Positions 16,782 to 25,335 of a stretch of DNA of 64,000 nt are shown in pieces. A program made the translations under genes and the position numbers. Source of the stretch: an uncultured Elusimicrobia bacterium (GTDB lineage: Bacteria; Elusimicrobiota; Elusimicrobia; UBA1565; UBA9628); NCBI GenBank assembly GCA_903881545.1, contig CAIRTQ010000086.1:1-64000 (forward strand). Reading direction: 5' to 3'. The notes beneath the pieces were generated by a model. That model made no database searches and was not told the origin of the DNA. It saw nothing but the letters and a program-made list of their open reading frames with translations. The first letter of the stretch is position 1, and each line of letters begins with the position of its first letter.

Positions 16782-17582
16782 TTACCTCCGCATTTCCGCG
16801 CCCGGCGGGACCAACTTGTAGCCGACGCATGGGATGGTGGTGATATAGCGCGCAGCCGACCCCAGCTTCTCGCGCAGGCGGCGGACGTGAACATCCACCG
16901 TGCGTGGCGACCCGAAATAATTATATCCCCAGACGCGCTCGATGAGGTAGGGCCGAGACAGCACCCGATTCGCCGAGCTCAGGAACACGTAGAGCAGGTC
17001 GAGCTCCTTCGAAGTCAGGGCCACGCGTTTGCCCGAGACATGCAGGGTGTAACTCGTGAGATTGAGTTCGACCGGCCCCAGCTTAATGATCTCCTCCGAG
17101 GCGGTGGTCTGGGTGCGCCGCAGCACCGCCTTGATGCGCGCCACGCATTCCGCCGCGTCCCAATTGAGTGAGAGGCACTCGTCTGCGCCAGCCTGGAAGA
17201 ACTCCAGGCGCAGGGAGGAGGCCCGGCTGCCGGGCGGCGCGATGGCCGAGGGCGGCGCTGTCTTCGCGAAATAGCCGGCGTAGGCGGGCCGGGTAATCAC
17301 GGCGGGCGAGGCTGCCGGCGCGTCGGCGTGCTCGACTACAGCAATGATGGGCAGTTGCTTTGTCGGGCCGCGCGCGCGCAGGGTCTTGACCATGACCACG
17401 CCGTCCTCATCGACGAGCCGGGAGCCGACGAGCAGGAGATCGCAGCTGCGGTTGGCCAACAGGCCCAAAAGTTCCTTCGCTTTCTGGGCCACGGTCACCG
17501 CCAGGCCGTTGGCGGCCACCGCCTCCAGGATGACGGCCGCCCGGTTGGGCTCGCGCGAGGCGTAGACGACGTTTAGCCGCAT
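16782..17582 (-). CDS. OmpR-type winged-helix regulator with a degenerate receiver
   Basis: The C-terminal 100 residues are a typical OmpR/PhoB winged helix (LTSKELDLLYVFLSSANRVL, RVWGYNYFGSPRTVDVHVRR, IPCVGYKLV). The N-terminal 130 residues keep the receiver shape, but the acceptor Asp position reads CDLLLVGSRLVDEDG, where Gly replaces Asp. About 37 Ala/Pro-rich residues also appear inserted before the last helix. It is therefore probably phosphorylation-independent. It lies in the tad-linked signalling cluster and may be the DNA-binding output for the operons around it. Confidence 0.8.
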   Translation of the reverse strand: MRLNVVYASREPNRAAVILEAVAANGLAVTVAQKAKELLGLLANRSCDLLLVGSRLVDEDGVVMVKTLRARGPTKQLPIIAVVEHADAPAASPAVITRPAYAGYFAKTAPPSAIAPPGSRASSLRLEFFQAGADECLSLNWDAAECVARIKAVLRRTQTTASEEIIKLGPVELNLTSYTLHVSGKRVALTSKELDLLYVFLSSANRVLSRPYLIERVWGYNYFGSPRTVDVHVRRLREKLGSAARYITTIPCVGYKLVPPGAEMRR

Positions 17583-17589
17583 GGCCCGG

Positions 17590-18036
17590 TCAGCCCGCGG
17601 ATGAGTCAGCGGCGGAGCCGTCCTCCTCCGCCTCCAGCTCCACCGTCACGCCACGCATGCCCAAGGCGGCGGAATAAAAGTTATAGAAGACGGCGACGAT
17701 CATCACCAAGGCGTCCGCGAGCACCATGTAGAATACGGCGAACATCAGCGTGGCGACGAGCCGGAGTGACAGCGACATGTCCGCCGTGCCCATGCTGGGC
17801 ATGATCAGGAAGCTCAGCACGCCTCCCGCCAATCCCATCGTCCCCAGGACCGCAGATAGGACCGGCCGCGCCGCAAAGACGATAGCCAGCGCCGCGATGA
17901 CGGCCCCGACCACGGAAACGACCAGCTTGACCTTGAGGTAGCCGATCAGTATGAGAATCGCGCCGACCGCGACCCCGGTCGGGATCATGGGATGGCTGTG
18001 CCAATAAGGATCGATACGCTTCACTTGCTGGGTCAT
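17590..18036 (-). CDS. Small multispan membrane protein of unknown function
   Basis: The 148-residue product has a polar start (HSHPMIPTG), then four or five hydrophobic segments (VAVGAILILIGYL, VVSVVGAVIAALAIVF, GTMGLAGGVLSFLIM, LVATLMFAVFYMVLAD) and an acidic C-terminal tail (ELEAEEDGSAADSSAG). The start at 18036 has AGGAG six bases upstream. I recognise no family. It lies between the kinase-less sensor and the OmpR-like regulator and is probably co-transcribed with them. Confidence 0.7.
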   Translation of the reverse strand: MTQQVKRIDPYWHSHPMIPTGVAVGAILILIGYLKVKLVVSVVGAVIAALAIVFAARPVLSAVLGTMGLAGGVLSFLIMPSMGTADMSLSLRLVATLMFAVFYMVLADALVMIVAVFYNFYSAALGMRGVTVELEAEEDGSAADSSAG

Positions 18037-18164
18037 TTCATTCTCCTGAAGACAGGATACCCGCGCCGGCGAGGATTGCACCAATCCGTAAGCCCGGCGA
18101 CCGCGGCATGATAGAGAAAGATTAACAATAGCAAAGAGAAATTACAAGGGTATCGCGCGCAGGC

Positions 18165-19292
18165 TCAGGCAAAGGGGCGCGCGGCGACCGCCTTAGGCTC
18201 GAAGAGGATGAGAGTCCGACGCAGCTCGCCCTCCTCTTCCAAATGCACGGCCCGCACGTGGCAGGGCTCGGAACGGAACATCGTGTCGGCCTCAACGAGA
18301 TGGTTGGGCTTGTCCAAAGCCGCGGTCACCAGGCGCAGTACGTCCTGCTGCTGGCTGTCGATGACATCGAGCAGATGGAGCTTGCCGTCCGCCGACGCCC
18401 CCCCCGCGATCGGGAAATTGGTGTAAAGGACGGAGTTATCCTCGTCCACCACAATCGCCCGGTGATTCTTGGCGACGATGGCCATGAGGATGGATTGCCA
18501 CCACTTGGCCTCGGCCGCGCCCCGCTGCTTCTCCTTGACCATGGCGTTGGCCACCTCGGCCTTGACCTTGGAGAGGAAGATGCTCACGGCGTTGGCCAGT
18601 CCGCCGATCTCGTCGTGCCGCGGGGGATACTTGAGCTCCAGACTCTTGAAGGAGATGCCCTCGATGGCGTCGCGCAGGGACAACAGTGGGTTAATGACGA
18701 AATGATGCAGGAAGAAGTACAGGGGGATGCCCAGCAGGAACAGGACCCCAACGGCTCCCGCCGCGTACTTACGCATGGCCTGATTGATGACCCGAACCAC
18801 GCCCTCGCGGCTGATCTGTAGGTCGATGATACCCAGGACCTCTCCGCGCAAGGCCAGCGGGATGGCGATGTCGTAAAGGGGCAGGCCGGGCACGGCGCGC
18901 ACGATGGGGGTCTTGGCCAGCGAGGCCTGCTCGATGGCGTCAGAGGGCAGGCTCACCTCATGGACGAAGGTCTCGAAGGGCTCCGTGATCTTGCCGGGGT
19001 CGCGGAACCAGCGCACCTCGCCGAACTTATTGAGATAGAGCAGCGAGGCCACCCGATCGTCCTTGGAGAAGCGCAGGACCACATCGTGCTCGTCCATAGT
19101 AATAGCGTTCGGGCTGCGCGCCAAGCCGGAAATGAGGGTCGGGGCGTAAAGGCGCACCATACTCTTGGCGTCCTCCACGAGCCGCTCGTCAAAGGTCCAC
19201 TTAAAAAGGTTGTAGTAGAAGATGCCCCCCAGGACCATGACATAGATCCCGATCATCGTGAACCACAGGAACCACTTGGAGGACAGATTCAT
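18165..19292 (-). CDS. Membrane sensor with HAMP and PAS-like domain but no kinase
   Basis: A 375-residue protein with a membrane helix at 7-27, a periplasmic sensor of about 145 residues, a second membrane helix (AAGAVGVLFLLGIPLYFFL), HAMP, a short coiled coil, and a PAS-like region near the C-terminus (IVVDEDNSVLYTNFPIAGG). No HisKA, HATPase, GGDEF or methyl-accepting signature is seen, so it probably signals by protein contact. Its operon position, between the TPR protein and the regulators, suggests it feeds the kinases encoded downstream. Confidence 0.75.
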   Translation of the reverse strand: MNLSSKWFLWFTMIGIYVMVLGGIFYYNLFKWTFDERLVEDAKSMVRLYAPTLISGLARSPNAITMDEHDVVLRFSKDDRVASLLYLNKFGEVRWFRDPGKITEPFETFVHEVSLPSDAIEQASLAKTPIVRAVPGLPLYDIAIPLALRGEVLGIIDLQISREGVVRVINQAMRKYAAGAVGVLFLLGIPLYFFLHHFVINPLLSLRDAIEGISFKSLELKYPPRHDEIGGLANAVSIFLSKVKAEVANAMVKEKQRGAAEAKWWQSILMAIVAKNHRAIVVDEDNSVLYTNFPIAGGASADGKLHLLDVIDSQQQDVLRLVTAALDKPNHLVEADTMFRSEPCHVRAVHLEEEGELRRTLILFEPKAVAARPFA

Positions 19293-19323
19293 GGACTAAC
19301 CTTAACCGCCGGATCGCGTCCGG

Positions 19324-20658
19324 TCACTGGCCGCCGCCCAGAGCACTGTTGACGCGCTCCAAGCCTGCCTTAGCATCAGAGTTCGACGGGTCCAATTGCA
19401 AGGCATGGGTCCACTCGTTGCGCGCCTTCTCCAAATCACCCTTATCGTAGTAGATCATCCCGGAAAGATAGTACTGCTGGGACTGGCGCCGGTTCTCCTC
19501 GGTGGCGGACGCGGAGGGGCCGGCGGGGGCCGGGGCCGCGGTCGGGGCAGCGGCCTCCTTGGCCTTCTGCTCCGCCTCCTTGGCCTTCCTCTCGACCTCG
19601 GCCTTGGCGGCCGCCTCGGCGGCCCGGCGCTTGGCCTCCTCGTCCCTCTCCTTGACCAATTCGGCCGACCGCGCCCTGGCCGCCTGCTCGCGACGGATCT
19701 GCTCGCTGGCCCGGGCGATCAGTTGATCCGCAGCGCGGGAGTCGTAGCCGTAGCTCACCGCCTTCCTCCATTCCGCCTCCGCGTCGACGTAGCGGCGGGC
19801 CTCGTAGAGCCGGCGCCCCGCGGCCACGTGCTGGCTGGCCATCTCGGCGCGCAGTTCCGCCTGCAGCTTCTGGGCTTTGGCGTTGCCCGGGCCGAGCGCC
19901 AAAACCTGATCGAGCATCTTGAGAGCCTCGTCGACAAGCCCCTGCCCGTAAAGGTTCAGCGCGGTCTGCAGCTTCTCATTGGCGTCAGCCTCCCGCACCT
20001 CGGCCTCGACCTTGGCGATGGCGGGGACCAGACGGGGATAACGGTTGTTAAGGGCCAAGGCCGCATACCATTGGTCCAGACATTCGCGTAGCCGGTGCTG
20101 GCGGTAGGCCTTTTGCCCGCGACGAAAATGGTCGTCGGCCATCTCGCCGCGCGCCTTCCTAAGCCACCAGCGGGCCTTAAGGTTGCTCGGGGAGAGCTTG
20201 ACCGCCTCCTCCCAGCGCGAGGCCGCCTCCACCAGACGGCCCTGGCGGTAGAGCGCCATACCTTCCTCGAAACGGTCATCGACGAGCTTGGCCGCCGAGG
20301 CGTGCGGCTTGAGCGAGCCGTTGAGCTCGACGCAGGCCCGCCGCAGGATGGCGGCGTCCTCGTTGTTGGGGTCGATGGCCAGGATTTTAGCGGAGAGATC
20401 CCGCGCGCCCTCGTAGTCACCCTTCTGGTAGAGCTCGAAAGCATTGTCGTAGACCCCGGCCAGGGTCTTGTGCATGAGGCGCGCCTTCTCCAGCTGGATG
20501 GTGTAAAGGAATCTCTTTTTGTCGTCCTCGGAGGTGATGGTCCCCAGGTTGATTTTGGCCATGTTCAGGAATAGGGCATCGGCGTCCTGGGTCTTGGGCA
20601 GGTCCTGACCCCAAGCGAAGGGTGTGAGCCACAGGCCCAGCGCGATTCGGCTGAGCAT
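19324..20658 (-). CDS. TPR-repeat protein of the Tad locus
   Basis: The 444-residue protein has a signal peptide (LGLWLTPFAWGQ) and at least six TPR-like helical pairs (for example ELYQKGDYEGARDLSAKILAIDP). A Lys/Glu/Ala-rich coiled coil near 330-385 follows, then one final TPR (YYDKGDLEKARNEWTHAL). Tad loci commonly carry TPR proteins such as TadD, a secretin-targeting lipoprotein; no lipobox is seen here. The ATG overlaps the TadC stop by one base (TGATG), so it belongs to the tad transcript. Confidence 0.75.
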   Translation of the reverse strand: MLSRIALGLWLTPFAWGQDLPKTQDADALFLNMAKINLGTITSEDDKKRFLYTIQLEKARLMHKTLAGVYDNAFELYQKGDYEGARDLSAKILAIDPNNEDAAILRRACVELNGSLKPHASAAKLVDDRFEEGMALYRQGRLVEAASRWEEAVKLSPSNLKARWWLRKARGEMADDHFRRGQKAYRQHRLRECLDQWYAALALNNRYPRLVPAIAKVEAEVREADANEKLQTALNLYGQGLVDEALKMLDQVLALGPGNAKAQKLQAELRAEMASQHVAAGRRLYEARRYVDAEAEWRKAVSYGYDSRAADQLIARASEQIRREQAARARSAELVKERDEEAKRRAAEAAAKAEVERKAKEAEQKAKEAAAPTAAPAPAGPSASATEENRRQSQQYYLSGMIYYDKGDLEKARNEWTHALQLDPSNSDAKAGLERVNSALGGGQ

Positions 20659-21557
20659 CAGAATCCCAAGCCGCCGGACATCAGCGTTTTCAGCATCGGC
20701 GCCAGCATCATGATGAACACGGTGGGGAAGATGAAAATGAACAAGGGGATCAGCATCTTGGTGGCGGCCTGGGCGGCGAGCTTCTCGGCCTTGTTGAGCC
20801 GCCGGAAGCGCATGTCGGTGGCGTAGTTGCGCAGCAGCTCCACCAGGCTCGTGCCCAGCTCGTCCGACTGGATGATGAGCCCGACGAACGAGCGGATCTC
20901 CTGGGTGCCCGTGCGCATGGCCAGGCGCTTGAGGGCGTCGCGGCGGGAGTAGCCCAGCGATATCTCGTTGATCATCTTACCCAGCTCAACCTCAAGCTCG
21001 GTCTTGACCTTGGCGTTCTTGAGGATGCGGTCGATGGCCGTCATGTAGTCCAGACCGGCCTCGATGGTCAGCGCGGCCAGGTCCACGAACGTGGGGAAAT
21101 TACGCATGATGACGGCCTGCCGGGCCCGGATACGGCTGTTGAACAAGGAGTCCGGGATGAAGAATGCGACGAGCCCGAAAGGGGTCAGGAAAAAAGACTT
21201 GGAGACGAAATAGAAGAACCCGCAGAGCAGGACCGCCGCCAGCTCCTTGAGGTGCAGCATATCCAAGGGGGTCGGCTTGTCGGGACGCCCCATCATCATG
21301 TGTAGTTCCTCAAGCATAACGTCGAGGTGGAAGGTCTTCAGGAGGAACAGGTCGAGGCGGTCCAGGAAGCCGCCGTGCGGGTCAAGGCTCTCGAAGGCCG
21401 AGGTCATGCCCAGGCCGCGCTTGGCCAGCTGCGACAGGTCGGAAGACTCCGGGGCGGGCGGCGGGGTCAGCAGCCGCTGGATGGCGGTGTAGGCGGCAAC
21501 CGAGCCCAGGACGCCGATGACCAGCAGCAGGTAGTGCGCGAAGGTTCCCGCGATCAT
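20658..21557 (-). CDS. tadC: Tad pilus inner-membrane platform protein TadC
   Basis: A 299-residue type II secretion F-domain protein. A membrane helix lies at the N-terminus, two are in the middle (AAVLLCGFFYFVSKSFF) and one is near the end (MLIPLFIFIFPTVFIMMLAPM). The F-domain core contains DLAALTIEAGLDYMTAIDRI and FVGLIIQSDELGTSLVELLR. With TadB it forms the inner-membrane platform on which the ATPase acts. It overlaps TadB by ATGA. Confidence 0.9.
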   Translation of the reverse strand: MIAGTFAHYLLLVIGVLGSVAAYTAIQRLLTPPPAPESSDLSQLAKRGLGMTSAFESLDPHGGFLDRLDLFLLKTFHLDVMLEELHMMMGRPDKPTPLDMLHLKELAAVLLCGFFYFVSKSFFLTPFGLVAFFIPDSLFNSRIRARQAVIMRNFPTFVDLAALTIEAGLDYMTAIDRILKNAKVKTELEVELGKMINEISLGYSRRDALKRLAMRTGTQEIRSFVGLIIQSDELGTSLVELLRNYATDMRFRRLNKAEKLAAQAATKMLIPLFIFIFPTVFIMMLAPMLKTLMSGGLGF

Positions 21558-23059
21558 ACCTGGATGTCTCCCAACTTATTGACCACCTTCATGCCGATGC
21601 CGATCCAGACCGTGCAAAACACCAGCACGAACACGCCCAGCGGAGTGAAGTAGAACGCCTTCATGGGGCCGGGCTGGAAGGCGAACATGATGAAGAACAT
21701 GACCCAGGGCATGATCCCAACCACGATGGCCTGGATGCGCTGCTGCGCGGTCATGGCCGCGGTCTTCTCAACGAGCTTGGTCTCCTCCCGGATGTTCTCC
21801 ACGATGCGGTCGAAGATCTTGGTCAGGTTGCCTCCCACCTGGCGTTGGATGACCACGGCCTTAATCATGTAGGCCAGCAGCCGGCTCTGCACGCGCTCCT
21901 CCACGCCCTCCAGTGCCCGTTCCAGGCTCGTGCCCAGCTGGTAATTCTTGATGGCTAGGCCGAATTCCTCGGAGATGGGCGGCTGCAGGTCCCGGTGCAC
22001 CAACTCCAGGCACTGCACCAAGTCGACGCCGGAGCGCAGGCCATTGGACATCAGGACCATGGCGTCCATAAGCTGGGCCTCGCACTTCATGCCGCGGCGC
22101 CAGCGGATGTTATTCAGGAGCCAGCCGGGCAGGATCAGCCCGCCGTAGATGCCGAAGCCCGTGAAGATCAGGAAGCCGAAAGGATTGAAGCTCAGCAGTC
22201 CCAGCACCAGGCCCAACACGGCCGGGCCGCCCACCAGGTAGTTGACCTTGATGGTGATGAACTGCCGCTCGTAGTCGTGCGCCCACTGCTTGGCCTTGGC
22301 CTTGTAATCCTCCGCGTACTTGGCGATGCGCCCCTCGTTCATGCTGCCCACCAGAAAGAAGGCCGCGAAGATCAGCGCGATGCCGCCGAGCTTGAAGAGC
22401 GTGGCCATGACCAGCGCGCCCCGGCGGCCCCCGGAGTCCGGCGGGGCGTAGCCCCGCGGGGCCCGGCCGAGGACATCGAAGGCGTTGTTGCTCAGGGCGC
22501 CCACCGCCATCACGGCGTCATTGTAGCCCTCGGCGTTGGCTGAGGTGAGCGCGTCGACGACGCTGTCCATCTCCTTGAGGATCAGATCAAAATCGGCCAT
22601 GACCGCCCGGCCGCGCCCGCCCAGGGAGCTCCCCAGCCGCGCCCGCAGCAGGCGGTCCAGGGACATCTGGAAGCGGATGCGGTTGTCGGCGTAGTCACGC
22701 GCCAGGCTCGCGGGCGGGACCAGCTGGCCGCCATCGACGGGCATGAAGGTCTTGCGGGTGAGCTCGAAGAACTCGTAGAGCACCGAGAACGGCGCCTGCC
22801 AGAGCTGCGCCTCGTTGAGGACACCTTCCTCCGGATCCTTCCAGACCGGGCGCCGGACCATGGCGTCGAGGGTCTGGTCGATCCAGGACGGCACCTGCAG
22901 GGCCGGATCGCGATCCTTCTTAAAGTAGTGATAGCTGATCTGGCTGCGCGCCTCCGCCCCGCTGCCCTTGTCCACGAGGAACTTGACCTGGGCCGGGGCA
23001 AAAACCTGCGCCGCGCCGGGCGCGGCCCACAACCAGACGGCGGCGAGCAGGGCGTTCAT
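21554..23059 (-). CDS. tadB: TadB platform protein with a large N-terminal extracytoplasmic extension
   Basis: The C-terminal 280 residues are a TadB/T2SF protein (KCEAQLMDAMVLMSNGLRSG, LGTSLERALEGVEERVQSRL and three or four membrane helices). The protein is 501 residues, against roughly 300-330 usual for TadB. The extra 220 residues start with a signal peptide (LLAAVWLWAAPGAAQ) and continue with a mainly helical domain of unknown relation before the first membrane helix near 225. ATGA overlap with the ATPase gene shows coupled translation. Confidence 0.85.
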   Translation of the reverse strand: MNALLAAVWLWAAPGAAQVFAPAQVKFLVDKGSGAEARSQISYHYFKKDRDPALQVPSWIDQTLDAMVRRPVWKDPEEGVLNEAQLWQAPFSVLYEFFELTRKTFMPVDGGQLVPPASLARDYADNRIRFQMSLDRLLRARLGSSLGGRGRAVMADFDLILKEMDSVVDALTSANAEGYNDAVMAVGALSNNAFDVLGRAPRGYAPPDSGGRRGALVMATLFKLGGIALIFAAFFLVGSMNEGRIAKYAEDYKAKAKQWAHDYERQFITIKVNYLVGGPAVLGLVLGLLSFNPFGFLIFTGFGIYGGLILPGWLLNNIRWRRGMKCEAQLMDAMVLMSNGLRSGVDLVQCLELVHRDLQPPISEEFGLAIKNYQLGTSLERALEGVEERVQSRLLAYMIKAVVIQRQVGGNLTKIFDRIVENIREETKLVEKTAAMTAQQRIQAIVVGIMPWVMFFIMFAFQPGPMKAFYFTPLGVFVLVFCTVWIGIGMKVVNKLGDIQV

Positions 23060-25323
23060 CGGTCAGCCGGCGGGGGCGCCACGGGCGGCACCGCCGACGC
23101 CTTCTTCTTCTTGGTCGTCTCGCTGAGGAACATCTCCCGCGAGACGCTCATGCCCTTAAGCTTGAACTCGTCGTAGAAAGAGGGCACGTAATCCTCGGCC
23201 GTATAGTTCCCGATGCTGCGTCCCTGCTCGTCCACGGTCACCTGGTGGAAGCGGTAGATGTCGCGAGTGTGGACCTGCACCCCCTCCTTGCCCGTGATCT
23301 CCGTGATGTAGGTGACGCGGCGCTTACCGTCGGAGAAGCGCGAGATCTGGACGACGAGGTGGACGGCGCTGGCAATCATGTCGGTCAAGACGCTCATAGG
23401 GAGTTCCGTGCCCGACATGAGGCACATGGCAGAGAGGCGCGAGATGGCGTCTGAGGGGGTATTAGCATGGATGGTGGCCAGGGACCCTTCATGGCCCGTG
23501 TTCATGGCCTGCAGCATGTCCAGGGCCTCGCCGCCGCGGCACTCGCCGACCACGATGCGGTCAGGGCGCATGCGCAGACAGTTCTTGACCAGGTCGCGAA
23601 TGGTAATCTCGCCCTTGCCCTCAATGTTGGGCGGCCGGCTCTCCAGGCGCACCCAGTGCTCCTGCATCAGCTTGAGCTCAGCCGTGTCCTCCACCGTAAT
23701 GATGCGCTCGTCCTCCGGGATGAAGTTGGAGAGCATGTTCAAGAAGGTGGTCTTGCCGGTGCCGGTGCCGCCCGAGATGATGATGTTCTTGCGCAGGAGT
23801 ACGCAGCTCCGGAGGAACTCGATCATCTCCGGGGACACGGAGCCGAAGCGGATGACGTCCTTGGCCGTGAAGGGCTTGGCCGAGAAGCGCCGGATCGTCA
23901 GGCTCGGCCCGGAAACCGCCAGCGGCGCGATGATGGCGTTGACCCGGCTGCCGTCTTTTAGCCGGGCGTCCACCAGCGGCACAGACTCGTCGATGCGCCG
24001 GCCGATGGGGGCCACGATGCGTTTGATGACCTGGATGACCTGCTCGTCGTTGCGGAAACGGTTGGGCAGGAGCACCAGCTTGCCGGCCCGTTCGATGTAG
24101 ATATGGTCATACGAGTTGACCATGATCTCGTTGACGCTGGGGTCGCGCATGAGCGCCTGCAGGGGGCCCAGGCCCAGGATCTCGTCGACCAGCTCGGCGA
24201 CGAACTGCTCGCGCAACGCGCGCGAGAGCGGCAGGTTGGCCTCCTTCTGTAGGAAGTTCTCGATGATGCTGGAGACCTTCTGGCGGTTCTCCTCGTTATG
24301 CGCCGCGTCGTCGGTGATGCGAATGCGCTCCGTCTCCATGGCGGCGACGACGGATTTGTGCAGGCGGGTCTTGAGCTCGTCCCAGAAGTCCGGCACGTCG
24401 GACGAGACCGCGGCCGCCGCCGGCTTGGCCGTGGCGGACTTGACGGCGGGGCCGCCGCCCTGGGGCTTCCAGAGGAAATCGGCCCCTTCGCCGAACTCCT
24501 CGGCCGCCATAAAGCTGTCCCAGGACTTCACGGCGGGCTTGATCTCCATGGTCCGGCCCAGGAGGATGCGCAGGGTCTTGACCCACTCGCTCTGCAGGTT
24601 CTCCACCACCAGGATCTTCTGGGTGTTGGCGTACTCCGGCAAGAGGTCCTCCCAAGGCATGTAGGCCAGGACCTTCTTCTGCATCGCGCCGAAAAACCGG
24701 TCGACCTCCTTGGGGACGAGGGCGCCGGGGAGGTCCGCCGAGTTCACGATGATCTCGAACTTCTCCAAGGGAAAATGCAGGGCCTTGATGTCCTGGAACA
24801 GGTTGTAGGTGGCCTCGAAATGGGCCCTTTGCGGCAGGCAGGTCCAGAAGACCAGGTCGGCCAGATCGTAAGAGAATATCTGCATGGGGAAGAACGGGGT
24901 CACGTCCAGGAACAGGTCGTAGGATTCGGCCAGGGAGCCCAGGATCTGGGAGATGACCTGGGGCGAGAGGCCGAGTATCTCGGAGCGCTTGGCGGCCAAG
25001 GGCAGCAGGCCCACGCCCCATTGCGTGAAGGGGATGCGCCCCTTGAGCAACTTGCCCAGGCCCGTGGGGTTGTCCCCGACGAGCTGCACCATGCTGGCCA
25101 AGGTCGGCGGGTTCAAGCCCAGCGGGAAGGCCATATCAGTACGGCAGAGGGGGTCCATGTGGACGATGAGGACGCGCCGGTTCTGGCTCCCGGCCCAGGC
25201 CAGGGCGAGGTTCAAGGCCAGCGTGCTCGAGCCGACCCCCTCCTTGGGGCCGGTAAACACCAGGACCCGGCTCGGCTCCCGGGCCGGCCGCCCGGACTCT
25301 GCTTCAGGCGCGTTCTCTGCCAT
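23056..25323 (-). CDS. CpaE-CpaF fusion: pilus localisation ATPase joined to the assembly ATPase
   Basis: The 755-residue protein has two domains normally encoded separately. Residues 10-265 are a MinD/ParA-like CpaE/TadZ domain with the atypical Walker A of that group (GPKEGVGSSTLALNLA) and VLIVHMDPL. After a Pro/Ala linker (about 280-310), residues 330-730 are a complete TadA/CpaF secretion ATPase: GGTGTGKTTFLNML (Walker A), ITVEDTAELKL (Asp box), RPDRIVVGECRGGEALDML (Walker B) and GHEGSLATIHANTP (His box). TadZ/CpaE sets the cell position of the pilus and TadA powers it; fusion would fix their ratio. No stop codon or frameshift separates the halves. Confidence 0.9.
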   Translation of the reverse strand: MAENAPEAESGRPAREPSRVLVFTGPKEGVGSSTLALNLALAWAGSQNRRVLIVHMDPLCRTDMAFPLGLNPPTLASMVQLVGDNPTGLGKLLKGRIPFTQWGVGLLPLAAKRSEILGLSPQVISQILGSLAESYDLFLDVTPFFPMQIFSYDLADLVFWTCLPQRAHFEATYNLFQDIKALHFPLEKFEIIVNSADLPGALVPKEVDRFFGAMQKKVLAYMPWEDLLPEYANTQKILVVENLQSEWVKTLRILLGRTMEIKPAVKSWDSFMAAEEFGEGADFLWKPQGGGPAVKSATAKPAAAAVSSDVPDFWDELKTRLHKSVVAAMETERIRITDDAAHNEENRQKVSSIIENFLQKEANLPLSRALREQFVAELVDEILGLGPLQALMRDPSVNEIMVNSYDHIYIERAGKLVLLPNRFRNDEQVIQVIKRIVAPIGRRIDESVPLVDARLKDGSRVNAIIAPLAVSGPSLTIRRFSAKPFTAKDVIRFGSVSPEMIEFLRSCVLLRKNIIISGGTGTGKTTFLNMLSNFIPEDERIITVEDTAELKLMQEHWVRLESRPPNIEGKGEITIRDLVKNCLRMRPDRIVVGECRGGEALDMLQAMNTGHEGSLATIHANTPSDAISRLSAMCLMSGTELPMSVLTDMIASAVHLVVQISRFSDGKRRVTYITEITGKEGVQVHTRDIYRFHQVTVDEQGRSIGNYTAEDYVPSFYDEFKLKGMSVSREMFLSETTKKKKASAVPPVAPPPADR

Positions 25324-25335
25324 GTTGGGACGCCT

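Noticed and set aside
14541-17171. 876-residue plus-strand frame opposite the kinase and regulators
   Set aside because: It is antisense to three genes with clear catalytic motifs, and its composition (His/Asp/Gly/Leu-rich) is typical of the complementary frame of GC-rich genes.
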